A stretch of 5,861 nucleotides of DNA, from contig DATEQV010000483.1 of NCBI GenBank assembly GCA_035272265.1, positions 1 through 5,861 of the forward strand, in the 5' to 3' direction. The stretch is from Acidisphaera sp035272265. Its GTDB lineage: Bacteria > Pseudomonadota > Alphaproteobacteria > Acetobacterales > Acetobacteraceae. A program made the position numbers and the translations under genes. Below the pieces are notes generated by a model that saw only the letters and a list, made by a program, of their open reading frames with translations, was not told the origin of the DNA and made no database searches. Positions within the stretch are counted from its first letter, which is position 1. Each line of letters opens with the position of its first letter. Below, one piece after another: positions 1-5,302 of this stretch.

Positions 1-1374
1 ATCCATCAGGTCTGCGAACAGCAGTTCGGCGCTGCGGTCGTAGCCGTCGATGGTCATGTGGACATGGTCCGAGCGTCCCAGGCCAGAGGCCACCCAGGTC
101 TGCATCGCGCAAGGTCCACCCATGGCGGCCGACCAATCCCAGAAGTACCAGCCATGCTGTGCCGCCGCGGTGCGTTGAACCTGCAGCACGGTGTCGAGCT
201 GTGCCGGTCGCACCCACTCCGCCATGATGCGGTGAGCCGCCTGACGGACCACCGTAGTTGGATGGCCGGGCGTTGGGTCAAGCGCGCGGGTCTCGCCGAC
301 CGTTTGCGTGTAGCCGACGAAAACGCCGGGAAGGGACGTCTGGCTCGGAACTGCCGGCTGGCAGGGCAAGCCGCCCGCGGTCGCGGACGCGGCGCTGCGG
401 TTCACGTCCGGCGGTCCTACGATCAGGATCGAGGCGTGCGGCGCTGCCGACTGCAGCTCCCGAACGCTGGTGATGAAGCGTGACCGGTAGTCGCTCAGGT
501 CGCTTGCCGGCCCGAACGCTTCGTTCGTCCCGTACACGACGACCACGAGCGACGAGTCCGCGAGCTCGGTGGCAAGCGCCTGACGGTCGTAGCGCTCCAG
601 GACATCCGCCTGGGCGCCGACGATGCCGAAGTTCTGGTACAGAACGCCGCGCCCATGGCGCCACGTGCCCCAGCCGGTCAGTTCCACCGGCCCGTCGCCG
701 TCCGTTTGCAGCGTCAGCGTCCGGCCGTGTGGCGCGCTCGCGAAGATGGCGCGTTCAACCTTCGCCGGCGCGCCGCGTGTCGAGATGACGGCAGGCGGTC
801 CGCCATCGACGGAAAGCCACAGGCTGCCGCCGTCCGGCCGGCGGCGATAATCGATGACGACGCGATCGAAGCCGTCCGACTCGTCGCTGGTCAGCGCCAT
901 CGTCTGGTTCGGGGTCGCGGTCTGCTGCACTACGCCGGCAATGCCGAACGCGGCGACCGCGTTGCCGTCGTGGCTGGTGACTCGCTGCCAGCCGTCGCTC
1001 TCGGTGACCGCGACGAGCTTCGGCTTGTAGTAGCGGTCGGGGATGCCGGGCGGGAGGACGCCGCGCCCGGCGGCGCCGAAGCGCGCCTGGAACAGCTCGC
1101 GCAGGCGGGCGGACAGGTAGTCGCCCGCGCTGTGGCTGTCGCCGACCTGAATGATCGAGACAGGCGATGCGTGCGCGACGGACAGGGCGGCGAACAGCGC
1201 ACCCAGGTCGCGCGGGGATCCGACTGCGGCCGCATGCGGCCAGTAGGCGAGGGGCAGGGGGCGCAGCTCGCCGCGTGGGATCGCGTCAGTGTCGACCGTC
1301 GCCGCCGGCCCGGTGCAGCCTCCGCCGGCCAGGGCTAGCAGGAGCGTCGCGGCCAGTCTGCGACGGCCGGTCAC
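1..1374 (-). CDS. Exported SGNH/GDSL hydrolase, PatB/Ape1-like acetyl-transferase or esterase (C-terminus outside window)
   Basis: Reading down from a GTG at 1374, the frame stays open for 458 codons to the window edge, so the C-terminus is missing. Residues 1-20 are a short basic and hydrophobic leader (RRRLAATLLLALAGGGC), a signal peptide whose Cys20 hints at a lipoprotein, although the -3 residue is Gly rather than the usual Leu. The SGNH blocks are clear: VGDSHSAGD with nucleophile Ser80, a block II-like GIVGAQ near 251-256, YGTNEAF (281-287) with the oxyanion Asn284, and DHVH (436-439) giving Asp436 and His439. About 200 residues separate blocks I and III. The part from about 118 to 245 is rich in beta-type sequence and looks like an inserted sandwich domain, as in Neisseria Ape1. 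The family acts in the periplasm on O-acetyl groups of envelope glycans. There is no Shine-Dalgarno site; the GTG overlaps the upstream stop (GTGA), which implies translational coupling. Whether it is a transferase or an esterase cannot be told from sequence. Confidence 0.9.
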   Translation of the reverse strand, partial: MTGRRRLAATLLLALAGGGCTGPAATVDTDAIPRGELRPLPLAYWPHAAAVGSPRDLGALFAALSVAHASPVSIIQVGDSHSAGDYLSARLRELFQARFGAAGRGVLPPGIPDRYYKPKLVAVTESDGWQRVTSHDGNAVAAFGIAGVVQQTATPNQTMALTSDESDGFDRVVIDYRRRPDGGSLWLSVDGGPPAVISTRGAPAKVERAIFASAPHGRTLTLQTDGDGPVELTGWGTWRHGRGVLYQNFGIVGAQADVLERYDRQALATELADSSLVVVVYGTNEAFGPASDLSDYRSRFITSVRELQSAAPHASILIVGPPDVNRSAASATAGGLPCQPAVPSQTSLPGVFVGYTQTVGETRALDPTPGHPTTVVRQAAHRIMAEWVRPAQLDTVLQVQRTAAAQHGWYFWDWSAAMGGPCAMQTWVASGLGRSDHVHMTIDGYDRSAELLFADLMD

Positions 1375-2156
1375 GGCCGGGTTGCGGTCGGGCCGATCTG
1401 CGGCTGCGGCCCGTGCAGATGCGGAATGATATCGCGGGCCAGCAGGTCGTAGCCCGCCGGCGTGAGGTGCACGCCGTCGTCGGCGCGCAGGCGCGTCGTC
1501 TCGCCATCCGTGCCCGGTCCGAAGGCGGTGTAGTTGCCGCTCGGGTCGGCGAACAGCTGCCAGCACGACACGTAATCGGCGCCAGCCTGGGTCGCGGCGC
1601 TTTCGTAGATCTCGTCGAGCAGCTTCATGTCCTGGCTGAACACGGGGTCGCGCGCATTGGGGTGGCCGACCCACACCACCGGCATGCCGGCGGCGCGCAG
1701 CGCACTCACGATGGCGTTGACCTTGGCGCCGTAGTCGGCGACGAAGGCGGCGCGCTTGGCAGGATCGATCTCGCCATGCGTGCGCACCAGCGGCCGGTCG
1801 TTGGCGCCGAACATCACGACGGCCACGTCGGCGTGCTCGCTGGCGGCGAGCTTCGGCGTTTCCGCCGGCCAGTCGTAGTTCGGGCGCGGCATCAGGCCGG
1901 TTGCGATCTTTGACTTGTCGATGATCCGGATGTCGGGACGGCGGCGGAACAGGCGCATGAAGCCGCCAGCCAGCCCCTGCGCCTGGCTGTCGCCGATGAC
2001 CAGGATCCGGTGCACGTCGGGGGCGAGGGCGTCCGGCTGAAGCTCGGTGCTGGTCGCGGCCCGGGCCGGGCGGCTGACAAGGGCAGCCGAGATGGCCGCG
2101 AGTCCGCCGAGGAGAACGGGGCGCCGGCCAATGCGGCGGCGGGTAAGCTCGGTCAT
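1371..2156 (-). CDS. Exported DUF459-type SGNH/GDSL hydrolase
   Basis: This 261-residue protein has an N-terminal leader with arginine pairs (TRRRIGRRPVLLGG) followed by a hydrophobic stretch and an ARA cleavage site near residue 33. It is therefore a probable Tat, or else Sec, substrate in the periplasm. The mature part is a complete SGNH domain: VIGDSQAQG with nucleophile Ser57, a YDWP segment (94-97), FGAND (116-120) with the oxyanion Asn119, PVVWVGHP (159-166), and DDGVHLT (226-232) supplying Asp227 and His230. The YDWP, GAND, VVWVG and DGVHLT series is the DUF459 (SGNH) pattern common in Alphaproteobacteria, where such genes often sit beside MBOAT acyltransferases. Length is normal and the gene looks intact. 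The ATG at 2156 has an AGGAG site four bases upstream. It is divergent from the MBOAT and overlaps the next SGNH gene by four bases. The likely role is acyl transfer to, or removal from, an envelope polysaccharide; the substrate is unknown. Confidence 0.93.
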   Translation of the reverse strand: MTELTRRRIGRRPVLLGGLAAISAALVSRPARAATSTELQPDALAPDVHRILVIGDSQAQGLAGGFMRLFRRRPDIRIIDKSKIATGLMPRPNYDWPAETPKLAASEHADVAVVMFGANDRPLVRTHGEIDPAKRAAFVADYGAKVNAIVSALRAAGMPVVWVGHPNARDPVFSQDMKLLDEIYESAATQAGADYVSCWQLFADPSGNYTAFGPGTDGETTRLRADDGVHLTPAGYDLLARDIIPHLHGPQPQIGPTATRP

Positions 2157-2160
2157 GATG

Positions 2161-2165
2161 CTCCT
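2161..2165 (-). promoter_or_regulatory. Ribosome binding site of the DUF459 SGNH gene
   Basis: On the minus strand AGGAG is followed by CATC and then the ATG at 2156-2154, a four-base spacer. It fixes the start of the 261-residue gene. No other convincing site lies in the spacer on this strand. Confidence 0.7.
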
Positions 2166-2248
2166 GGTCGGCCCGAGTTGATCGGTCCAAGTTCGACGGT
2201 GCGCCTTGGTGACGCCCGTGCGGCGGCGCTGCCGTCGGGCTTGGGACT

Positions 2249-2271
2249 CCGCGCGCCCCGGTTGTGCGCGG
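2249..2271. repeat. Short inverted repeat in the divergent spacer
   Basis: CCGCGCGC (2249-2256) can pair with GTGCGCGG (2264-2271), with one G-T wobble and a seven-base loop. It could be an operator half-site pair or an RNA hairpin in either divergent leader. In DNA this GC-rich such a pairing may also arise by chance, so no function is assigned. Confidence 0.35.
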
Positions 2272-2404
2272 CATGCTGGTGTCGTTCAGACGGCAGCCTG
2301 TCGTCAACGAGTAAAGTGATCATTCCTTTTTTGCGGACCGGTCGCGCGAATCCGCGGCAACCGTGGCTTACTGGCACTTGCAGGCGCTGTCCGCTTGAGG
2401 CGTC

Positions 2405-2410
2405 AGGAGG
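2405..2410 (+). promoter_or_regulatory. Strong Shine-Dalgarno sequence upstream of the MBOAT
   Basis: AGGAGG lies three bases before an ATG at 2414. No start codon in the MBOAT frame lies at a usable distance from it, and the MBOAT ATG at 2485 has no good site of its own (only GGCGAG at 2465-2470, 14 bases away). The site therefore most likely serves the short upstream frame, which then delivers ribosomes to the MBOAT. Confidence 0.5.
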
Positions 2411-2413
2411 CGG

Positions 2414-2485
2414 ATGATCCGACGCGTTCCCCAACCCTGCCGTGCTTCGGACCCGCAACCGAGCGGCGAGCCCAGTTCTGCCTGA
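2414..2485 (+). CDS. Possible 23-residue leader peptide coupled to the MBOAT
   Basis: An ATG three bases after AGGAGG opens a 23-codon frame rich in Pro, Ser and Arg (it begins MIRRVPQPCR and ends GEPSSA). Its stop TGA (2483-2485) shares its A with the MBOAT ATG in a TGATG overlap. The same overlap joins the MBOAT to the next gene. The peptide has no membrane segment and resembles no family I know. Its likely value is as a translated leader that brings ribosomes to a start codon lacking its own binding site. The spacer of three bases is short, and a frame this small can arise by chance, so this is a candidate only. Confidence 0.4.
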   Translation: MIRRVPQPCRASDPQPSGEPSSA

Positions 2486-3891
2486 TGCTGTTTCCGACCA
2501 CCGCATTCCTGATCTTCTTCGTCGCTGTCACGATCGGGCTCGCCACCCTGCAGCGCAGCTACGAAGCGCAGAAAATCTGGCTCGTGGCGGCCAGCTATTT
2601 CTTTTACGCACAATGGAACTGGCGATTCTGCTTCCTGCTCGCCTTCAGTTCCACAGTCACTTATATCGCGGGACTGGCGCTGGAGCGAGTGCGCACCCAG
2701 CGGTCACGCAAGCGTGTGGTGGCGGCAACCGTCACCGTGCATCTGCTGACGCTCGGGTTCTTCAAGTATTTCGATTTCTTCGTTGAATCCGGCAACGGCC
2801 TGCTGCGCGCCCTCGGCGTGCCCGAGGCGCTGCCGTTCATCGAGGTGATCCTGCCGGTCGGGATCAGTTTCTTCATCTTCCACGGCATTTCCTACGTCGT
2901 CGATGTCTATCGCGGCGATGTCGCGGTGTGCCGGCGCCTCACCGACATGCTCCTGTATCTGGCGTTCTTCCCGCAGCTGGTTGCCGGCCCGATCGTGCGG
3001 GCGGCGAAGTTCCTGCCGCAGCTTTACCGCCGGCCCGAACGCGACTTCGGCCTGGCTTGGCCGCTCGCGCTGATCGTGGGCGGTCTCTTCAAGAAGGTCG
3101 TGATGGCCAATTTCCTGGCCACCGGCTTGGTCGATCCGATCTTCGACGACCCGATCCACTACGGCACGCCTGACCTGCTGCTTGGGATCTACGGCTATGC
3201 GGTCCAGATCTATTGCGATTTCAGTGCCTATACGGACATCGCCATCGGGATCGCAGCGCTGCTCGGCTTCGAATTCCCGCCGAACTTCAACCAGCCCTAC
3301 CGGGCGTCGAGCCTGCGCGACTTCTGGCGGCGGTGGCACATCTCGCTGTCGTCATGGCTGCGCGACTACCTCTACAAGCCGCTCGGCGGCAGCCGGGGCG
3401 GGGCGCTGTTCACCGCGCGCAACCTCATGGTGACGATGCTACTGGGTGGTATCTGGCACGGCGCGGCCTGGAAGTTCGTCTTTTGGGGCGTGCTGCATGG
3501 GCTCGGGCTTGGCGTCGAACGGATACTCTTCGGTAGGGGTCACGCGGAGCCGCGCGGATGGGCGAAGGGGGTATCGACCATCGTGGTGTTCCATTTCGTC
3601 TGCTTCGGCTGGCTGTTCTTCCGTGCCGACAGTTTCGATACTGCCTGGCTCTACTTGCAGATGATGGCGCAAGGCTCGCCATCCCTGGTCCAGGCGACAC
3701 CGTTCACCATCGGGCTGATCGTGCTCGGCATGGCGCTGCAGTTCGCGCCTCCGGACATGCACCGGCGGGTCGCCGCCTGGGTCCTGGCTTGGCCTGAATG
3801 GGCATTGGGTGCCGCGTCCGGCACCCTTGTCCTGGCAATCGACGCCGTGGGTCCGGACGGCGTCGCGCCCTTCATCTACTTCCAGTTCTGA
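2485..3891 (+). CDS. MBOAT-family O-acyltransferase (AlgI/PatA type)
   Basis: This 468-residue inner-membrane protein has about ten hydrophobic segments and the full AlgI/PatA signature. It carries a VILPVGISFFIFHGISY segment (121-137), PQLVAGPI (163-170), YCDFSAYTDIAIG (243-255), the conserved DFWRRWHISLSSWLRDYLY stretch (279-297, His285), GGIWHGAAW (321-329) with the presumed catalytic His325, and the usual FIYFQF end. Such proteins take an acyl group, usually acetyl, from a cytoplasmic donor and pass it across the membrane to a periplasmic SGNH partner, as in alginate (AlgI) or peptidoglycan (PatA) O-acetylation. The ATG at 2485 is chosen because homologues begin in the same way (MLF followed by a membrane helix). 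The frame could extend to a TTG at 2395, but those 30 residues are polar and unlike the family. It is divergent from two SGNH genes and overlaps the next gene by one base. The acceptor polymer is not evident. Confidence 0.96.
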   Translation: MLFPTTAFLIFFVAVTIGLATLQRSYEAQKIWLVAASYFFYAQWNWRFCFLLAFSSTVTYIAGLALERVRTQRSRKRVVAATVTVHLLTLGFFKYFDFFVESGNGLLRALGVPEALPFIEVILPVGISFFIFHGISYVVDVYRGDVAVCRRLTDMLLYLAFFPQLVAGPIVRAAKFLPQLYRRPERDFGLAWPLALIVGGLFKKVVMANFLATGLVDPIFDDPIHYGTPDLLLGIYGYAVQIYCDFSAYTDIAIGIAALLGFEFPPNFNQPYRASSLRDFWRRWHISLSSWLRDYLYKPLGGSRGGALFTARNLMVTMLLGGIWHGAAWKFVFWGVLHGLGLGVERILFGRGHAEPRGWAKGVSTIVVFHFVCFGWLFFRADSFDTAWLYLQMMAQGSPSLVQATPFTIGLIVLGMALQFAPPDMHRRVAAWVLAWPEWALGAASGTLVLAIDAVGPDGVAPFIYFQF

Positions 3892-4199
3892 TGGACCTGC
3901 CCGATCTCCCCGTCCGCACAATCGTTGCCACGCCCGCCCGGGCGGGCCGGCGCGTCGGGCGGCTGCTCCGGATGCTGGCGGCCGGGTGCCTGACGGCCGT
4001 GCTGCTGGGGGCGGTCCCGCTGGCGAACTGGGCGGCGTCGGACGATCGGCTGGCGGAACTATCGTCCGTGCAGCAGGTGACAACGGCATTGAAGAACGCG
4101 ACCGAGTCGCTTGGGCTTGCAGAACCTTACGTCTGGATTCGACGACAGGCGAGGGCGCTGCAGCATCTGCGGTTCGGCCCGCCTGAGGACCAACAGTAG
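3891..4199 (+). CDS. Small single-pass membrane protein coupled to the MBOAT
   Basis: This 102-residue protein starts at an ATG sharing its A with the MBOAT stop (TGATG). There is no Shine-Dalgarno site, so translation probably depends on the MBOAT. An Arg-rich N-terminus (residues 9-27) precedes one hydrophobic helix (about 28-48, LLRMLAAGCLTAVLLG and onward). By the positive-inside rule this places the remaining 50 or so residues in the periplasm. That tail is helical-looking, with SLGLAEPYVWIRRQARALQ near 73-91. It has no SGNH motif or other catalytic block. A membrane anchor followed by a short helical stretch also opens several periplasmic SGNH partners of MBOAT proteins, so this may be a free-standing accessory or the remnant N-terminus of such a partner; both are inference. 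I recognise no named family. Tight coupling to the MBOAT is the best argument that the gene is real. Confidence 0.75.
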   Translation: MDLPDLPVRTIVATPARAGRRVGRLLRMLAAGCLTAVLLGAVPLANWAASDDRLAELSSVQQVTTALKNATESLGLAEPYVWIRRQARALQHLRFGPPEDQQ

Positions 4200-4264
4200 C
4201 CACGACCACCAACCTGGTGTTAGTCCCGCCACGGATTGGCCATGATTGGGAGGCCAGGTCGCTT

Positions 4265-4281
4265 TGCACCGCAACGGTGCA
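4265..4281. repeat. Perfect 7-bp hairpin in the spacer before the third SGNH gene
   Basis: TGCACCG (4265-4271) and CGGTGCA (4275-4281) form a perfect seven-base-pair stem with a CAA loop. It lies 66 bases after the stop of the small membrane protein gene and 100 bases before the next start. No T-run follows, so it is not a standard intrinsic terminator; a Rho-type pause site or a dyad operator is possible. Confidence 0.5.
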
Positions 4282-4314
4282 GGTTGATCTATTAACGATT
4301 GCGCCGTCTCTGGG

Positions 4315-4356
4315 TGCCATACCGGGGATGCCATCACCGGGGTGCCATACCGGCGG
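4315..4356 (+). repeat. Three tandem copies of a 14-bp repeat
   Basis: Units begin at 4315, 4329 and 4343: TGCCATACCGGGGA, TGCCATCACCGGGG and TGCCATACCGGCGG. The period is exactly 14 bases and the TGCCAT core is unchanged in all three. The array ends 24 bases before the TTG start of the SGNH gene and covers the alternative GTG start at 4342. It may be an iterated binding site or a slippage-derived microsatellite. A period of 14 is not a helical multiple, so successive cores would sit on different faces of the DNA. Confidence 0.75.
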
Positions 4357-4367
4357 CGCGATCTTGC

Positions 4368-4372
4368 GGGAG
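4368..4372 (+). promoter_or_regulatory. Ribosome binding site favouring the TTG start at 4381
   Basis: GGGAG is followed by an eight-base spacer and TTG at 4381. The alternative in-frame GTG at 4342 has no well-placed purine-rich site and lies within the tandem repeats. This decides the start in favour of TTG, though not beyond doubt. Confidence 0.5.
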
Positions 4373-4380
4373 ACAGCACG

Positions 4381-5214
4381 TTGATACCCTGCGTGGTCTT
4401 GGGCGACAGCATCGCCGTAGGCGTGGGCCAGAACCGGCCTGAGTGCGACACCACCGCTCGGGTCGGCATCACCTCTGCCGCCTACATCCAGAACCTGCTG
4501 CCGTTGGCGCAGGTGAACGCCGATACCGCCGTCATCAGCCTGGGCGTCAACGACGACCCGTCGGCCGCCACGCTCGAGAATCTGCGCACGGTCCGCGCCA
4601 CGCTGCGGGCCAAGAAGGTCTACTGGATCGTCCCGTACTCGCGGGACTACGCCCGCGAGGCGGTGCAGCAGGTCGCCCAGGAGAATGGGGACCGCACGCT
4701 CGACCTGCGTGACTACAGCGGCATGATCGCGCGCGACCGTGTCCATCCCACCGGCGCCGGCTACCAGACCATTGCGGCGCGCCTGGGCGAGGGCGTGCCG
4801 GACTACAGCGTCTCGACCCGCTACCAGCTACAGCCGGCCGTCATGGCCGTGGAGCCGGAGGGGACGTGGCCCCGCACGGGGGCGGTGCAGACCGACTACG
4901 CCGAGACGCGCGTCTCGCGGGAGCCGGGTTGGATGCGCGAGCCATGGGCGCGCAGGGCGCTGGCCCGGCAGGAGCTGGCGCGAGAGGCCTGGGGCCACAC
5001 CTTGTCCCATCGCGAGGGCCTGCCGCAGGTGCAGCGTCCGATCCAGGTGATGGCGCGGACAACGGTATCGTCGCACGGCGACCTGCACGCCGTCTCGACG
5101 ACGCACGGCTCGGTGCCGACGCCGCCGATCCCACCGATGGTCGGCCGGATCGAGAACGGGCACCTGACGGTCTACCGCACGTTCCGCGACTGGAAGTCCG
5201 CGCATAACGGCTGA
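4381..5214 (+). CDS. SGNH/GDSL hydrolase without signal peptide, with long C-terminal extension
   Basis: The TTG start gives 277 residues; a GTG at 4342 would add 13 polar residues. The domain begins almost at once: VVLGDSIAVGVG with nucleophile Ser10, ISLGVNDDP (52-60) with the oxyanion Asn57, and RDRVHPTGAGY (118-128) giving Asp119 and His122. Block spacing is compact, as in short SGNH proteins, and the catalytic domain ends by about residue 137. It shares little beyond the motifs with the two SGNH proteins at the left. Residues 140-277 are a separate region rich in Arg, Pro, Thr and His, with a helical Arg/Ala/Glu stretch near 186-204 and a VPTPPIPPMVG linker-like segment at 244-254. I recognise no domain in it. 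No signal peptide or membrane helix is seen, so it is predicted to be cytoplasmic or exported by another route. Short SGNH proteins of this look also occur in prophages. The substrate is unknown, and membership of the MBOAT unit is uncertain because 181 bases separate them. Confidence 0.85.
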   Translation: MIPCVVLGDSIAVGVGQNRPECDTTARVGITSAAYIQNLLPLAQVNADTAVISLGVNDDPSAATLENLRTVRATLRAKKVYWIVPYSRDYAREAVQQVAQENGDRTLDLRDYSGMIARDRVHPTGAGYQTIAARLGEGVPDYSVSTRYQLQPAVMAVEPEGTWPRTGAVQTDYAETRVSREPGWMREPWARRALARQELAREAWGHTLSHREGLPQVQRPIQVMARTTVSSHGDLHAVSTTHGSVPTPPIPPMVGRIENGHLTVYRTFRDWKSAHNG

Positions 5215-5253
5215 GCGGTGGGCGCGATACTCGCCCCATAGTCGCTGGACAGC

Positions 5254-5297
5254 TCTGCCCCGTGCAGATAGGCCGCCATCGGAACGACAGGGGCAGA
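5254..5297 (+). promoter_or_regulatory. Inverted repeat that could hide the ribosome binding site of the next gene
   Basis: TCTGCCCC (5254-5261) is the exact reverse complement of GGGGCAGA (5290-5297), with a 28-base loop. The right arm contains most of AGGGG (5289-5293), which lies nine bases before the ATG at 5303 and is its likely ribosome binding site. If it forms in the mRNA, the helix would lower translation of the small secreted protein. Pairing is seen in the sequence; a regulatory role is inference. Confidence 0.4.
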
Positions 5298-5302
5298 TCA
5301 CC

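Larger units (their letters stand above)
2157..2484. other. Divergent intergenic region between the DUF459 SGNH gene and the MBOAT
   Basis: This 328-bp spacer must hold the start signals for both divergent units. Most of it is GC-rich, but about 2302-2334 is clearly AT-richer, with a TGATCA palindrome (2317-2322) and a run of six T (2327-2332, continuing to 2332). An imperfect inverted repeat lies at 2249-2271. On the minus strand a TTGACG (2307-2302) matches a -35 box, but no good -10 box follows at the right distance. On the plus strand TAAAGT (2312-2317) is only a weak -10 candidate. The last 71 bases hold a short open frame described separately. No gene with family-like sequence is visible in the rest, so promoters are expected here but cannot be placed with confidence. 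Confidence 0.5.

Noticed and set aside
655..1913. Plus-strand open frames of 227 and 248 codons opposite the two left SGNH genes.
   Set aside because: They lie opposite frames with full SGNH catalytic blocks and contain only Arg/Ala/Gly-rich sequence with no motif or good ribosome binding site.
2395..2484. An upstream TTG start for the MBOAT, adding 30 residues.
   Set aside because: The added residues are polar and unlike the family start, and the AGGAGG site lies after this TTG rather than before it.
2704..3339. A 211-codon minus-strand frame inside the MBOAT.
   Set aside because: It is antisense to the conserved MBOAT core. Its charged, repetitive composition is what results from reading hydrophobic codons on the opposite strand.
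4207..4219. A CACCA/TGGTG hairpin eight bases after the small membrane gene.
   Set aside because: A five-base stem with a three-base loop and no T-run is within chance expectation.
4328..4384. An 18-codon frame whose stop overlaps the TTG start of the third SGNH gene.
   Set aside because: It starts inside the 14-bp tandem repeats with no usable Shine-Dalgarno site, and the SGNH gene has its own GGGAG site, so coupling is not needed.
3439..4746. A 435-codon open frame on the minus strand opposite the MBOAT end, the small membrane gene and part of the third SGNH gene.
   Set aside because: It is antisense to three frames with recognisable proteins, reads as Arg/Pro/Ala-rich low-complexity sequence without domains, and spans a repeat-bearing spacer. 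Long antisense frames are expected at this GC content.
5220..5236. A GGGCG/CGCCC hairpin right after the third SGNH stop codon, considered as a terminator.
   Set aside because: It has only five base pairs and no T-run, which is too weak in GC-rich DNA.
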